Of a DNA stretch of 64,000 nt, positions 1 to 9,391 are shown piece after piece. A model generated the notes under the pieces. It was not told the DNA's origin, made no database searches, and saw only the letters and a program-made list of their open reading frames with translations. The position numbers were made by a program, and so were the translations under genes. Origin of the DNA: Rhodobacter sp. (GTDB lineage: Bacteria > Pseudomonadota > Alphaproteobacteria > Rhodobacterales > Rhodobacteraceae); contig JAIXUH010000002.1 in assembly GCA_027484145.1 (NCBI GenBank), positions 186,001-250,000 of the forward strand. The letters are read 5' to 3'. Position 1 is the stretch's first letter; each line of letters begins with the position of its first letter.

Positions 1-855
1 CCCGATCTGGCGGCGGGTTTCATAGACAGAGCGGCCGCCGATGATGCTGTCGGGGCGGCTGAAATAGACCTGCTCGAAAATGCAGAACCGCGAGGGTGCC
101 GGGTGAAAGGGGCGCGAGGAGACGATCTTGTTGCCCTCGATCACCACCATTTCGCCGGGCTCGATCTCGCGGACGAAATCGGCGCCAATGATATCGAGCG
201 CGCAGGTTTCGGAACTGAGCGCCCAGCCGTGGTCAGAAATCCGGCCCAGAACCAGCGGGCGCACGCCCAAGGGATCGCGCACGCCAATCAGTTTGGTGCG
301 GGTCATGGCGACCACGGAAAACGCCCCTTCGACGGCGCGCAGGGCATCCTTGATCCGCTCGGACAGGTTCTTCTGGATTGAGCGCGCCATCAGGTGAATG
401 ATGCATTCGCTGTCGGAGGAGGACTGAAAGATCGAGCCGCGTTCAATCAACTCGCGGCGGAGCGCGGCGGCATTGGTCAGGTTGCCATTATGGGCAATGG
501 CACAGCCACCCATCGAAAACTCGCCAAAGAACGGCTGCACGTCGCGGATCGCGGTGGCGCCCTTGGACCCGGCGGTGGAATAGCGCACGTGGCCAATGGC
601 AAGCTGGCCGGGCAGGGTATCCATCACGTCGGCCTTGGTGAAGTTGTCGCGCACATAGCCAAAGCGCCGGGCCGAGTTGAAACCCTGGTCGGGGTGATAG
701 CTGACGATTCCGCCTGCCTCTTGCCCGCGATGTTGCAGGGCGTGCAGGCCAAGCGCCACGAAGTTGGACGCATCGGCAACGCCGATCACGCCGAAAATCC
801 CGCACTCCTCTTTCAGTTTGTCATCATCGAAAGGGTGGGACAGGAAGGGGCGCAT
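1..855 (-). CDS. purF: Amidophosphoribosyltransferase PurF, C-terminus beyond window
   Basis: First step of purine synthesis: transfers glutamine amide nitrogen to PRPP to give phosphoribosylamine, in the cytosol. Reading minus from the ATG at 855, the protein starts MRPFLSHPFDDDKLKEECGI. The Cys at residue 18 would be the N-terminal nucleophile once a short propeptide is removed, as in the Bacillus-type enzyme. The Ntn glutaminase motifs HALQHRGQEAGG, IGHVRYST and HNGNLTN follow. About 285 codons are present; the PRPP-binding transferase domain lies beyond base 1. It is downstream of cvpA in the same direction, the classical cvpA-purF arrangement. Identity is certain; only completeness is unknown. 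Confidence 0.96.
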   Translation of the reverse strand, partial: MRPFLSHPFDDDKLKEECGIFGVIGVADASNFVALGLHALQHRGQEAGGIVSYHPDQGFNSARRFGYVRDNFTKADVMDTLPGQLAIGHVRYSTAGSKGATAIRDVQPFFGEFSMGGCAIAHNGNLTNAAALRRELIERGSIFQSSSDSECIIHLMARSIQKNLSERIKDALRAVEGAFSVVAMTRTKLIGVRDPLGVRPLVLGRISDHGWALSSETCALDIIGADFVREIEPGEMVVIEGNKIVSSRPFHPAPSRFCIFEQVYFSRPDSIIGGRSVYETRRQIG

Positions 856-962
856 GTCGGCTCTCCATCAGGGCAGCTGATGCGCCCATTTAGGGCACTG
901 TCACGCCCGTGTCACGCGCGGAAACGCACCGCGCGCGTTCGAATTTGCTGCAATGCGGCAGA

Positions 963-1559
963 TCAGTTGCCTGTGGGGGCCGGTTCCGCAGCGGCAGGTG
1001 CGGCAGGGGCCGCGCAGGCGGCGGTCAGGTCGTTGTAACGGTCCACGATCCAGCCCGGCGCATCCTGCGGAATGTTCTTGTCGATGTTGGCCTGAAAGCT
1101 GGCGAACACCTTGGCCGAGCGCGACTCGTCAACCATCGGGATCGTGTTGGCTGCAACGGCGCGGTCATAGACAATGAAGGCCACCGCCACCAGAAGCACG
1201 CCGCGCACCACGCCGAACAGGAAGCCAAGCGCCTGATCGATCCCGCCAAGGGCCGAGCGCTGCACGACCGACGAAAACAGCGGCGTGAACAGGGCCGCAA
1301 TCACAAGGCCGATGGCAAAGACCGCCGCAAAGGCGCCGATGATCGACAATTCGCAACTGTCGCCCAGAAATTCGCCGACCACGGGCAATTCCTTGATCAG
1401 CGGTTGCGCCGTGGGGGCGAAGAGGAACGCAAGAATGGCTGCACCGACCCAACCTGCAATCGCCATCGATTCCCGCACAAGGCCGCGCGAATAGGCAAGG
1501 ATCGCAGACAAGACAATGATACCGGCCGCAGCGGCGTCAACGATGGTAAAGCCTTCCAT
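963..1559 (-). CDS. cvpA: CvpA family membrane protein
   Basis: Small inner-membrane protein of the CvpA/colicin V production family (198 aa). Members are linked to purF in many proteobacteria and are implicated in envelope homeostasis; the biochemical role is not settled. The sequence shows four hydrophobic segments at roughly residues 5-25, 30-47, 72-95 and 110-130. The second family hallmark is a Gly-rich stretch near GGIDQALGFLFGVVRG. The C-terminal 60 residues are soluble and end in an Ala/Pro-rich tail. It sits between radA and purF, about 107 nt upstream of the purF start, so co-transcription is likely. Confidence 0.9.
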   Translation of the reverse strand: MEGFTIVDAAAAGIIVLSAILAYSRGLVRESMAIAGWVGAAILAFLFAPTAQPLIKELPVVGEFLGDSCELSIIGAFAAVFAIGLVIAALFTPLFSSVVQRSALGGIDQALGFLFGVVRGVLLVAVAFIVYDRAVAANTIPMVDESRSAKVFASFQANIDKNIPQDAPGWIVDRYNDLTAACAAPAAPAAAEPAPTGN

Positions 1560-1577
1560 TCCGTACTCCCAGGGGCG

Positions 1578-2933
1578 TCAGCCCGCACCGAACATCTCGC
1601 CCACGAATGCCGTCAAGTCCGGCATTTCGCGCAGCCGCATGCCCTCGGCCGATCCGCATTTGGACCGACTTGGCACGGTGGCCTGTTGAAAACCAAGTTT
1701 CGCGGCCTCTTTCAACCTGTTTTCGGTCTGACTGACAGGGCGCAGCGCACCAGACAGCGAGATTTCCCCGAAAAGCACCATGTCTGGCGGAATTGCCACA
1801 TCCTCGCGCGCACTTAGCAAAGCGGCGGCCACCGCAAGATCGGCGGCTGGTTCGTTGACGCGCAAGCCCCCGGCCACGTTCAGAAACACATCCAATCCGG
1901 CAAACGGAATGCCGCAGCGCGCCTCCAGCACGGCCAGAATCGTGGACAAGCGCCCCGAATCAAGGCCGACCACGGTGCGTCGCGGCGTGCCAAGGGTCGA
2001 GGGGGCGACCAGCGCCTGAATCTCAGTCAGCACCGGGCGGGTGCCTTCGATCCCGGCAAAGACAGCCGACCCGGGGGCAGGGCGGTCGCGGTCAGACAGG
2101 AACAGTGCCGAAGGGTTGGTCACCTGCGCCAATCCCTGACCCGTCATCTCGAACACGCCGATCTCATCCGCCGGGCCAAAGCGATTCTTAACCGCGCGCA
2201 GAATGCGGAACTGGTGACCACGCTCGCCTTCGAAATAAAGCACGGTGTCGACCATGTGTTCCACCACACGCGGGCCCGCGATTTGCCCTTCCTTGGTGAC
2301 ATGCCCGACAAGGATCACCGCCACCCCGCGCCTTTTGGCGAATGTCACCAGTTCATGCGCCGTGGCCCGTACCTGACTGACCGATCCGGGGGCCGCCTCG
2401 ACCGTATCCAGCCACATGGTCTGGATCGAATCGATGATGGCAAGGGCAGGGCGTTCCGCATCCAGCGTGGTCAGGATGTCGCGCAGACTGGTTTCCGCGC
2501 CAAGACCGACGGGGGCATCCTGCAGGCCAAGGCGCTGCGCGCGCATCCGCACTTGAGCGGCAGCTTCTTCGCCCGAGATATACAGGCATTTCAATCCGGT
2601 GCGGGCGAAACTTGCGGCGGCCTGCAACAGCAGCGTCGATTTGCCGATGCCCGGATCGCCACCCACCAGAATGGCCGATGCTGGCACCAGACCGCCGCCC
2701 AGAACGCGGTCCAACTCCTCGATGCCAGAGCTTGCGCGCGGTGGCGGGTCTTCCTCGGTGGCAAGGTCGGTCAGTTGGATCGTCCGGCCTTTGGCGCCAA
2801 GCGACTTTGGTCCAGCCGACAAGGGGGCCTCTTCGACAATTGAATTCCATGTGCCGCAGGCTTCGCAGCGCCCGACCCATTTCTTGTGTGCGGCCCCGCA
2901 GGCGGTGCAGGAAAATGTTGCGGCTTTGCTCAT
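1578..2933 (-). CDS. radA: DNA repair protein RadA (Sms)
   Basis: RecA-like ATPase that helps branch migration and processing of recombination intermediates. The 451 aa length is normal for the family. Visible in order: an N-terminal C4 zinc finger (CTACGAAHKKWVGRCEACG), Walker A GGDPGIGKST near residue 90, the RadA signature KNRFGPADEIG near residue 250, and a C-terminal Lon-protease-like domain lacking the protease catalytic serine context. The start ATG is preceded by a purine-rich stretch. It lies 18 nt upstream of cvpA and is probably in the same transcript. Confidence 0.96.
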   Translation of the reverse strand: MSKAATFSCTACGAAHKKWVGRCEACGTWNSIVEEAPLSAGPKSLGAKGRTIQLTDLATEEDPPPRASSGIEELDRVLGGGLVPASAILVGGDPGIGKSTLLLQAAASFARTGLKCLYISGEEAAAQVRMRAQRLGLQDAPVGLGAETSLRDILTTLDAERPALAIIDSIQTMWLDTVEAAPGSVSQVRATAHELVTFAKRRGVAVILVGHVTKEGQIAGPRVVEHMVDTVLYFEGERGHQFRILRAVKNRFGPADEIGVFEMTGQGLAQVTNPSALFLSDRDRPAPGSAVFAGIEGTRPVLTEIQALVAPSTLGTPRRTVVGLDSGRLSTILAVLEARCGIPFAGLDVFLNVAGGLRVNEPAADLAVAAALLSAREDVAIPPDMVLFGEISLSGALRPVSQTENRLKEAAKLGFQQATVPSRSKCGSAEGMRLREMPDLTAFVGEMFGAG

Positions 2934-2965
2934 GCTGCCTGCCTATCGCGGATCGGGCACAGGCT

Positions 2966-3394
2966 TCAAGCCTGTCGCGCCTCGGCCCGGTGTGACAGGA
3001 ACAGGCTAAGCAGAATGCAGCCCGTGAACAGATAAAGGCCCCAAGCCACCTCGACCGTTGCCAGCCCCACGCCTTTGACGATCACGATGTAAAGCGCGAT
3101 CAGGAAGATATCAGCCATCGCCAGCTTGCCCATCACATGCAGGGCGGGCAGCGCTCGCGGCGACAACAGCCCGAAATCCAAGAGTGCCAGCCCGGTCGTC
3201 TTGGCCCAAGGCGCAAAGATCGCCATCACCGTCACCACCAAAGCCAAAGCCACATCGCTTTGCCACAGGGCCTGCAACCCGGTCAGGACCGAAATCTCGT
3301 CCAGACCAAAGATCGGCAATAGCCCGGCCCGCATCAGCGGTGCGAACCACGACACGGGAAACAAGACCAAAAGGCACAGGTTCAGCCATTTCAT
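2966..3394 (-). CDS. PqiA-like (paraquat-inducible protein A family) membrane protein
   Basis: A 142 aa integral membrane protein with four hydrophobic helices and little else. The WFAPLMRAGLLPIFGLDE stretch, the GLALLDFGLLSPRALPALHVMGKLAMADIF segment (the MADIF part is typical) and the size match single-domain PqiA proteins. These work with MCE/Let-type lipid transport or membrane stress systems; no MCE-domain partner is adjacent. It precedes radA by 32 nt on the same strand. The family call is fairly secure; the function is not. Confidence 0.75.
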   Translation of the reverse strand: MKWLNLCLLVLFPVSWFAPLMRAGLLPIFGLDEISVLTGLQALWQSDVALALVVTVMAIFAPWAKTTGLALLDFGLLSPRALPALHVMGKLAMADIFLIALYIVIVKGVGLATVEVAWGLYLFTGCILLSLFLSHRAEARQA

Positions 3395-3430
3395 GCCCCT
3401 TGGTCGCCGGGGCAGGCTGTGCGGTCAAGC

Positions 3431-4198
3431 CTATTTGTGCGGCTTTGGCAGGCTGACGACATTGGCATCGCGCGCATCGTCCAGATCCACATCATAGCCA
3501 AGCATGGGCAGGATTTCCTTCAGGTCAGCCTCAAGGCGGCGCAATTGGGTCTGGGCCACGCGCTCTTCGCGGTCAATGTCCTGCATCCAGCGGCGCAATT
3601 CGTCACAGGTGCGCCGCGCAACGGCCAAGCGGTCGGTCAGCGATTGCACTTCCTCTTGTCGCTGGCGCAGGAACACCCGCGCGCGGGCCACCTTGTCGTC
3701 GGAATAGGCGCGGGCCAGTTCGCGCGTCTCATGGCTCATCTGCGCGGCGAGTTGTAGCAACTCCGGCTCCAGATGCGCCAGATCGGGGTGGTCGCGCAGA
3801 TGTTCCATCCGCGCGCGGACCGAGTCGAATTCGGCCGAAAGGGCAAAGACTCCGGCGCGGTCTGACGCATGGGCCTGACGATAGGCGCGCGCCACATCCT
3901 CGATCCCCATGGCAAAACTGCGGTGGCTGCGCTCCAGCCGTGTCATCCGGCGGTTGGCGGGCAGATAGAGGGTCAGCAGCACGGCCAGCACCGTCATGGC
4001 AATCTGCGCCCACATGCCAGCGGCGGGCAAGGGCGGCCCCCCGAAAGACAGCGCAAGCTCGGGCCAGGGCAGCCAGCCAAGCGCGGCCATCACCGTTGCC
4101 GCGACCAGAACAGCGGCAAGTGCCAGAAGCACAAACTGCGCCAAAGCCTGCCCGACGGCCAGAATCAGGGGCAACAGTCCCCCACGATCAAATGACAT
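3431..4198 (-). CDS. Membrane-anchored coiled-coil protein, unknown function
   Basis: A 255 aa protein with two N-terminal transmembrane helices (about residues 10-40 and 65-90), then a long charged, largely helical region rich in Arg, Glu, Ala and Leu that should form coiled coil. I chose the ATG at 4198 (MSFDRGGLLPLI) rather than the one at 4255 because a GGTTTGGGGTGG ribosome-site-like stretch precedes it and the upstream 19 residues look non-coding. Rhodobacteraceae homologues are often labelled 'DNA repair protein', for which I see no support. It is likely the first gene of a pqiA-radA-cvpA-purF transcript. Confidence 0.65.
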   Translation of the reverse strand: MSFDRGGLLPLILAVGQALAQFVLLALAAVLVAATVMAALGWLPWPELALSFGGPPLPAAGMWAQIAMTVLAVLLTLYLPANRRMTRLERSHRSFAMGIEDVARAYRQAHASDRAGVFALSAEFDSVRARMEHLRDHPDLAHLEPELLQLAAQMSHETRELARAYSDDKVARARVFLRQRQEEVQSLTDRLAVARRTCDELRRWMQDIDREERVAQTQLRRLEADLKEILPMLGYDVDLDDARDANVVSLPKPHK

Positions 4199-4333
4199 CC
4201 AAACCACCCCAAACCTTACAAAATCCTTTCTTGCCAAGTGCCGCGCGCTTGGCAAATCCTTTCGTATAGGTCTGGAGGAAATATTAACAAATTCAGTGGA
4301 ATAGCGGGAACTGTTTCTGGTTTGGGAACAAAG

Positions 4334-4747
4334 TCAACCCTGACTTGAATCTAGGCCAAGCGCATCGCGCAGCAACGCAATCGCCATCACCAGAAACAGC
4401 GCGATCATCAAGCCGACAATTCCGCCGTTGACCACCAACAGGCGCGGCTCGTGCCACATCGCCCGCCGGGCCCATGCCCCGATCAGCCAGAACCACCCCA
4501 GCACCGACAGCACGCGCACCACGACATCGGCCTGCAACGGCAAGGCGATGGGTTGCAGCACCCAGATCAGGTAAAGCGTCACCCAAGCGATCAGGGACAG
4601 GCCCCACTTGTCACCGCAGCGCCATGAAATGAAACCGCTGATGCCGACGGCAAAGGGCAGGGCCGCGACAAGCGCCTCGATTAAACTGCGCCAGAGTGAG
4701 GGATGTTCGAACAGGATCGTCAAATCGGCCCCGAACAGCCCCAGCAT
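4334..4747 (-). CDS. Small four-helix membrane protein downstream of MlaF-like ATPase
   Basis: A 137 aa, strongly hydrophobic protein starting MLGLFGADLTILFEHPSLWR. Four membrane segments are evident (around residues 20-40, 43-62, 70-90 and 105-125). The start ATG overlaps the stop of the upstream ATPase gene by one base (TGATG), which implies translational coupling and a functional link to the MlaE/MlaF pair. I do not recognise the family; it may be an accessory subunit of that lipid transporter. A longer ORF reaching upstream in this frame is only the shadow of the ATPase gene. Confidence 0.65.
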   Translation of the reverse strand: MLGLFGADLTILFEHPSLWRSLIEALVAALPFAVGISGFISWRCGDKWGLSLIAWVTLYLIWVLQPIALPLQADVVVRVLSVLGWFWLIGAWARRAMWHEPRLLVVNGGIVGLMIALFLVMAIALLRDALGLDSSQG

Positions 4748-5493
4748 CACCGCACCGCGGAAATCGGGCCTGTGGCGCGGCCATGGATGAACTGTTGCAC
4801 ATAAGGGTCTGGCGTTGCGTCCATTTCCGCAACGGGCCCTGACCATTTGATGGTGCCTTCGTGCAGCATCGCCACCTGATCGGCGATGGCGCGGACCGAA
4901 CTCATGTCATGGGTGATGGTCATGGCGGTGGCCCCCATCTCGACCACGATTTCGCGGATCAGTTCGTTGATCACACCGGCCATGATCGGGTCCAGCCCGG
5001 TTGTCGGCTCATCAAAAAAGATGATCTCCGGTTCGGCGGCGATGGCGCGCGCCAGACCTACACGCTTTTGCATACCGCCCGACAGTTCGGCGGGAAACTG
5101 GTCGGCCACATCGGGCTTAAGGCCCACGCGGCGCAGTTTCTCAATCGCAATCTCACGCGCTTCGGCCTTGGGCCGCTTGGCCGCCCCCCGCATCAGACGA
5201 AAGGCCACGTTTTCCCAGACCTTCAGCGAATCAAACAAGGCCCCGCCCTGAAACAGCATGCCGAACCGCGCCAGAAAGGCGTCACGCTCGGCCTTTGTCA
5301 CGTCTTGCCCGTCCAGCGTGATGGTTCCGGCGTCATGCTGCACCAGACCCAGCACGCATTTGAGCAAGACCGATTTGCCCGTGCCCGACCCGCCGATGAT
5401 CACCATGGAAGACCCCGACGCGATGGTCAGATCAACGCCGCGCAGCACGCGGTTGGTTCCAAAGGATTTTGTGACGCCCTGCATCTGGATCAT
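4747..5493 (-). CDS. mlaF: MlaF-type lipid ABC transporter ATP-binding protein
   Basis: Cytoplasmic ATPase of an MlaFE-like transporter that moves phospholipid across the cell envelope. The 248 aa protein starts [12 protein letters not shown], four bases inside the end of the permease gene (ATGA overlap). Walker A is GGSGTGKS (residues about 36-43), the signature is LSGGMQKRVGLARA, Walker B is IIFFDEPTTGLDP, and the switch histidine is in THDM. LFQGGALFDSL is characteristic of the MlaF/Ttg2A branch. No MCE-domain MlaD or MlaC gene is adjacent; the downstream partner is a small membrane protein. The family call is solid; the substrate is inferred. Confidence 0.88.
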   Translation of the reverse strand: MIQMQGVTKSFGTNRVLRGVDLTIASGSSMVIIGGSGTGKSVLLKCVLGLVQHDAGTITLDGQDVTKAERDAFLARFGMLFQGGALFDSLKVWENVAFRLMRGAAKRPKAEAREIAIEKLRRVGLKPDVADQFPAELSGGMQKRVGLARAIAAEPEIIFFDEPTTGLDPIMAGVINELIREIVVEMGATAMTITHDMSSVRAIADQVAMLHEGTIKWSGPVAEMDATPDPYVQQFIHGRATGPISAVR

Positions 5494-6272
5494 GAGGTAA
5501 AGAACACCTCTGTCAGCAGGTAATTGGCGGCAAGGATCATCACGCTTGCAGCCACCACGGCAGATTTGGTGGCGCGGCCCACGCCCTGTGCCCCACGGCC
5601 CGAATTCATGCCGTGATAGCAGCCCATCAGGGCTACGATAAACCCGAAGGCTGCGCCCTTGATCAGGCCCGAGCCGACATCCCATGCCTCCAGAAAATCC
5701 AGCGTGTTCTTGAGGTATGTGGCCGAGTTGAAATCCAGCCGCGTGATGCCCACCAGCCAGCCGCCCATGATGCCGATGGAATCCCCCACCGCCACCAGAA
5801 CCGGCACCGCCAAGGTGGCAGCCAGCACGCGCGGCACGGCCAGATACTTGATCGGGTTGGTCGACAGGGTGGTCAGTGCGTCAATCTGTTCGGTCACCTT
5901 CATGGTGCCCAGTTCGGCCGCAATCGAGGACGCCACCCGTGCGGCCACCATCAACCCGCCCAGAACCGGCCCCAACTCGCGCGCCATGCCGATGGCGACG
6001 ATGGATGGCACCACCGACTCGGCGTTGAACCGCGCTCCACCGGAATAGATCTGCAAGGCAAGTGCGCCGCCGGTAAACAGGGCGGTCAGGCCGACAACGG
6101 GCAGGGAAAACCAACCCACCTGCAACAACTGGTTCAGGAATTCGCGGCCATAGAACGGCGGTCGAACCAGATGGCTGATGATCTGTACCGCAAACAGCGC
6201 CACGCGACCGATGGCAGCGACCATGTCAAGCACGGGTCGCCCGATGGACCGCAGCAGCAGGCTTGGGCTCAC
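5490..6272 (-). CDS. mlaE: MlaE-type lipid ABC transporter permease
   Basis: A 260 aa permease of the MlaE/YrbE family. Hydrophobic helices cover the middle and C-terminal parts. Family motifs include [19 protein letters not shown], the [15 protein letters not shown] segment and [16 protein letters not shown]. The start is a GTG at 6272 overlapping the alr stop (GTGA), and its end overlaps the mlaF start, so alr-mlaE-mlaF and the small membrane gene form one tightly coupled operon. It acts in the inner membrane with the ATPase; an MCE partner would have to be encoded elsewhere. Confidence 0.88.
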   Translation of the reverse strand: MSPSLLLRSIGRPVLDMVAAIGRVALFAVQIISHLVRPPFYGREFLNQLLQVGWFSLPVVGLTALFTGGALALQIYSGGARFNAESVVPSIVAIGMARELGPVLGGLMVAARVASSIAAELGTMKVTEQIDALTTLSTNPIKYLAVPRVLAATLAVPVLVAVGDSIGIMGGWLVGITRLDFNSATYLKNTLDFLEAWDVGSGLIKGAAFGFIVALMGCYHGMNSGRGAQGVGRATKSAVVAASVMILAANYLLTEVFFTS

Positions 6273-7318
6273 GCCCCACCCTCCGCATAGCGGCGTGTAT
6301 AGCGTGCGCCCAGCGAGGTCAGGATCTCATAGCCGATGGTTCCGGCAATATCGGCCAGATCATCAACCGTCTGATTCGGACCCAAGATATCAAGGCTGCG
6401 CGGGATCGTTTTCAGATGGCTGACATCCACCGTGATCAGGTCCATCGACACGCGGCCGACCAGCGGGCAGGGCGTGTCGCCATCCCACAGCACCGCCGTG
6501 TTGGACAGGCCGCGCAACAGACCATCGGCATAGCCGCCCGACACGGTGGCGATGACCGAAGGGGCCTCGGCCGTCCATGTGCAGGAATAGCCCACCGCCT
6601 CGCCCACGGCGACGGGCCGGGTCTGGATCACCGGCAGCGACAGCGTCACCACCCGCAGCGCGTTTTCAAACGGCTGCCCGCCAAACAGGCCAATGCCTGG
6701 ACGCGTCAGGTCAAAGTGATAGCGCGGCCCCAACAGGATCCCGCCCGTGGCCGCCAGCGACCGCGGCACGCCTGTGCCATCGGTCATCGCGTGGAACGTG
6801 GCCAGTTGCAGCTCGTTCAGGCCGTGGTCGGGGTCATCCGCACAGGCAAGGTGCGACATGATCATTTCCGGCCCCGCCTCGAGCACAAAGGGGGCCACGG
6901 CCTCCCACTCGGCCTCTTCCATGCCAAGCCGGTTCATGCCGGTGTCAAGCTGAATGCCAAAGGGCAGGCCCGGCAGGCTTTCCAGATGGCGCGTGACCTG
7001 ATCAATGCTGTTCAGCATCGGCGTCAGGTCAAGGTCATGGATCATTTCGGTATCGCCGGGCATGTGGCCCGACAGGATGTTGATCTGTGGCCCCGGCCCC
7101 AGCGCCTGCCGCAGGGCGGCGCCTTCTTCCGATACGGCCACAAAGAACCGCCGCGCGCCCGCCTGTGCCAAGGCGCGGGCCACACGCGTTACGCCAAGGC
7201 CATAAGCATCTGCCTTGACCACGGCAGCGGTCTGCACCCCCGACGCAGAGGCACGGTCAAGCGCACGCCAGTTTGCGGCGATTGCGTCAAGGTCGATGGA
7301 AAGGGTCGCTGTTGCCAT
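6269..7318 (-). CDS. alr: Alanine racemase
   Basis: PLP enzyme converting L- to D-alanine for peptidoglycan. The start is placed at the ATG at 7318 ([20 protein letters not shown]), the normal beginning of the fold-type III barrel. The preceding in-frame 34 residues are arginine-rich and look like a shadow. The PLP lysine is in [10 protein letters not shown] (about residue 35), and the GMNRLGM and [12 protein letters not shown] motifs follow. At 349 aa the length is typical. dnaB-alr linkage is common in proteobacteria, but here two signalling genes separate them. Confidence 0.94.
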   Translation of the reverse strand: MATATLSIDLDAIAANWRALDRASASGVQTAAVVKADAYGLGVTRVARALAQAGARRFFVAVSEEGAALRQALGPGPQINILSGHMPGDTEMIHDLDLTPMLNSIDQVTRHLESLPGLPFGIQLDTGMNRLGMEEAEWEAVAPFVLEAGPEMIMSHLACADDPDHGLNELQLATFHAMTDGTGVPRSLAATGGILLGPRYHFDLTRPGIGLFGGQPFENALRVVTLSLPVIQTRPVAVGEAVGYSCTWTAEAPSVIATVSGGYADGLLRGLSNTAVLWDGDTPCPLVGRVSMDLITVDVSHLKTIPRSLDILGPNQTVDDLADIAGTIGYEILTSLGARYTRRYAEGGA

Positions 7319-7349
7319 GGGCGCGTTTTTGACAGGCGGACCGGCAGGG

Positions 7350-8753
7350 TCAAGTGCAATTCGCGCCGTTGGCCTCAGAGTGCGGATATTGCGCCGACCC
7401 ATGCCCGCGCAACGCCACATGGCGCAAGATCAGATCGGCCAGAGCCTGTCGCTTGAACGGTTTGGTGACGCAATCGGTAAACCCGGCGGCGCGGAATTCG
7501 CGCTGCTGGTCCTCCATCGCGTTTGCCGTCAGCGCAATGGCCGGAACAAGCGGCACTTGTGCGGTTGCCCCGATCCTGCGGATTTCGTTCAGCGCGCCCA
7601 GGCCGTCAACGCGCGGCATCGAGATATCCAGCAGCAAGACATCATACCCGCCGGGATCGGCGGCAAACAGGTCAATCGCCTGCTGACCATCTTCGGCAAA
7701 GGTCAGGTCAAGGCCAAGCGGTGCCATCAGCGCATCAAGGATTTCGCGGTTGATTCCGTTGTCATCGGCCGCAAGACAGCGGATGCCGCGCAGGTCGGCC
7801 GTTTCCACAGCGACCGCAGGGCCAACCGGGGCCGCAAGCGGGCGCGCCACGGGCAAAGGCAGTACGATGCGAATCTGCGTGCCCTTGCCAAGCGTCGATT
7901 CCACGCTGACCTCACCGCGCATCAGCGCGACCAGTTGCTTGACGATGGCCATGCCAAGGCCGGTGCCGCCAAAGCGCCGGGCAGTGGATTGATCGGCCTG
8001 TTCAAACCGGTTGAACACCCGCGACACCTGATCCGCCGTCATCCCGATGCCGGTATCGCGCACGGTCAGGACGATATGGCCAACCAGATTCACGCCCGCC
8101 AACAGGGTCACATCCCCCTGTTCGGTGAACTTGACGGCGTTGCTGAGCAGATTGTGCAGCACCTGCGCAATGCGGTGCTCATCGCCCAAAACCCGCTCGG
8201 GCAGACCTTGGGCGATCTGCAGGCGCACCGATACGCCTTTTTCACCCGCCTTGATGCGGTGCAGTCCGGCCACCCGGTCCAGCAAGGGGGCAAGGGCAAA
8301 GGGGGTCGAGACAAGGTCCATCTTTTCAGCCTCGATCTTGGACAGATCAAGGATGTCGTTCAGCAGTTCCAGCAATGCTTCGCCCGACGTCAGGATGATC
8401 CCTGCCATCCGGTGCATGGCCGGGTCCTGCGACAGCGATTTCAGCGCGTCGGCCACACCGATGATGCCGTTCAGCGGGGTCCGCAACTCATGGCTCATCG
8501 AGGCCAGAAAGGCGCTTTTTGTGCGGCTGGCGGTTTCTGCATCGCGCCGCGCACGCTCCAACTCGGCGGTGCGCGACCGGATGTCCGCCTCCAGCGCCAG
8601 TTTCTGCGCGTTCAGCGCCTGATTGGCGAGGTAAAGCGCGCGGCTTTTTTCCTCTAGCAGATGCTCGGCTTCCTGACGGGCCCGACGCTCCCGCTCATAC
8701 CGAGCGCGCGACACGGTTTCAGCTTCGTCAGTCTGTGGCAGTGGCCTGAACAT
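7350..8753 (-). CDS. Hybrid histidine kinase/receiver partner of H-NOX
   Basis: A 467 aa soluble sensor kinase with no membrane segment. Residues 1-75 are an Arg/Glu/Ala coiled coil. HisKA has the phospho-acceptor His at about residue 88 ([12 protein letters not shown]). HATPase has N-box LLSNAVKF, G1 DTGIGM and G2 [13 protein letters not shown]-terminal receiver carries the acidic pair ADDN, phospho-Asp at about residue 376 (LLLDISMP) and the conserved Lys in VTKPF. Its start lies 2 nt after the H-NOX stop, the standard operon layout for NO-responsive H-NOX-associated kinases (HnoK/HahK type). Input is therefore predicted from the H-NOX protein; the downstream phosphotransfer or output protein is not in the window. 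Confidence 0.9.
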   Translation of the reverse strand: MFRPLPQTDEAETVSRARYERERRARQEAEHLLEEKSRALYLANQALNAQKLALEADIRSRTAELERARRDAETASRTKSAFLASMSHELRTPLNGIIGVADALKSLSQDPAMHRMAGIILTSGEALLELLNDILDLSKIEAEKMDLVSTPFALAPLLDRVAGLHRIKAGEKGVSVRLQIAQGLPERVLGDEHRIAQVLHNLLSNAVKFTEQGDVTLLAGVNLVGHIVLTVRDTGIGMTADQVSRVFNRFEQADQSTARRFGGTGLGMAIVKQLVALMRGEVSVESTLGKGTQIRIVLPLPVARPLAAPVGPAVAVETADLRGIRCLAADDNGINREILDALMAPLGLDLTFAEDGQQAIDLFAADPGGYDVLLLDISMPRVDGLGALNEIRRIGATAQVPLVPAIALTANAMEDQQREFRAAGFTDCVTKPFKRQALADLILRHVALRGHGSAQYPHSEANGANCT

Positions 8754-8755
8754 GG

Positions 8756-9298
8756 TCAGTGTCTTGCAACCACGATGACCGCATGGCCGCCGGTGGTCTG
8801 GGATTTGTCGTCCAGCGAGACATTCGCCGTTTCGCCAAAGCGTTCGACACAGGCTTCGACAAGGCCATGACAGAAATGCGCCAGCGGGCGCGTGGAATGA
8901 TAGGTCATTTCCAGCGTTTTGGCATCGACCAGATTCAAATCGAACCGTGGCAGTTCGGCATTGGGATAGATCTTGCGAACCTCGACGTGGATTTCATCCT
9001 CAATCGCCTGCAGCATGTCGAACGACCCGGTCCGCTGCGCAAAGAAGCGCGGGTAGTTGCGCGAAAAGCTGTCCATCATCCAGCGGCCGAACAGGCGCTG
9101 CAATTCAGGTTCAGGCACCGATGTGTGTTCGGAAAAACCGCGCACCAGTTCCAGCAACTCGGCGCAAGGGTAGTCTCCGACCGCCGTATAGGCCCCGCCC
9201 GACGGCAGATCGCAGCCTTCTATCACCTGATCAACCACAGTCTCGCCCAGCATGTCTTCGGCCATGCCCAGCAATTCGACAAAAACGATACCCTTCAC
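8756..9298 (-). CDS. H-NOX heme nitric oxide/oxygen-binding sensor
   Basis: A 180 aa stand-alone heme-NO-binding protein. I chose the GTG at 9298 because it gives the family-typical MKGIVFVELL N-terminus and follows a CCAAAGGGGTGG ribosome site; the ORF extends 8 codons further upstream. With that numbering the proximal heme histidine is His104 (DEIHVEV) and the heme-propionate YxSxR motif is Tyr133-Ser135-Arg137 (YHSTR), exactly where bacterial H-NOX proteins have them. Stand-alone H-NOX proteins of facultative bacteria normally sense NO and control a neighbouring kinase; here that is the hybrid kinase 2 nt downstream. No distal tyrosine assignment was attempted, so O2 discrimination is not shown. 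Confidence 0.93.
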   Translation of the reverse strand: MKGIVFVELLGMAEDMLGETVVDQVIEGCDLPSGGAYTAVGDYPCAELLELVRGFSEHTSVPEPELQRLFGRWMMDSFSRNYPRFFAQRTGSFDMLQAIEDEIHVEVRKIYPNAELPRFDLNLVDAKTLEMTYHSTRPLAHFCHGLVEACVERFGETANVSLDDKSQTTGGHAVIVVARH

Positions 9299-9391
9299 AG
9301 AACCACCCCTTTGGTCAGCCAAGAAAGGATAGGCGATATTCCTCTTCGCTTCTTTAAGAATTCCGGCGAGTTTTCATTCCGAAAGAACGGG

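Noticed and set aside
4331-4346. AAGTCA/TGACTT stem at the end of the small membrane gene as a terminator
   Set aside because: Only six pairs, overlaps the stop codon and has no T-run.
6263-7456. Plus-strand 397-codon frame opposite alr
   Set aside because: Composition (Arg/His/Gln-rich) is that of an antisense shadow of a conserved enzyme.
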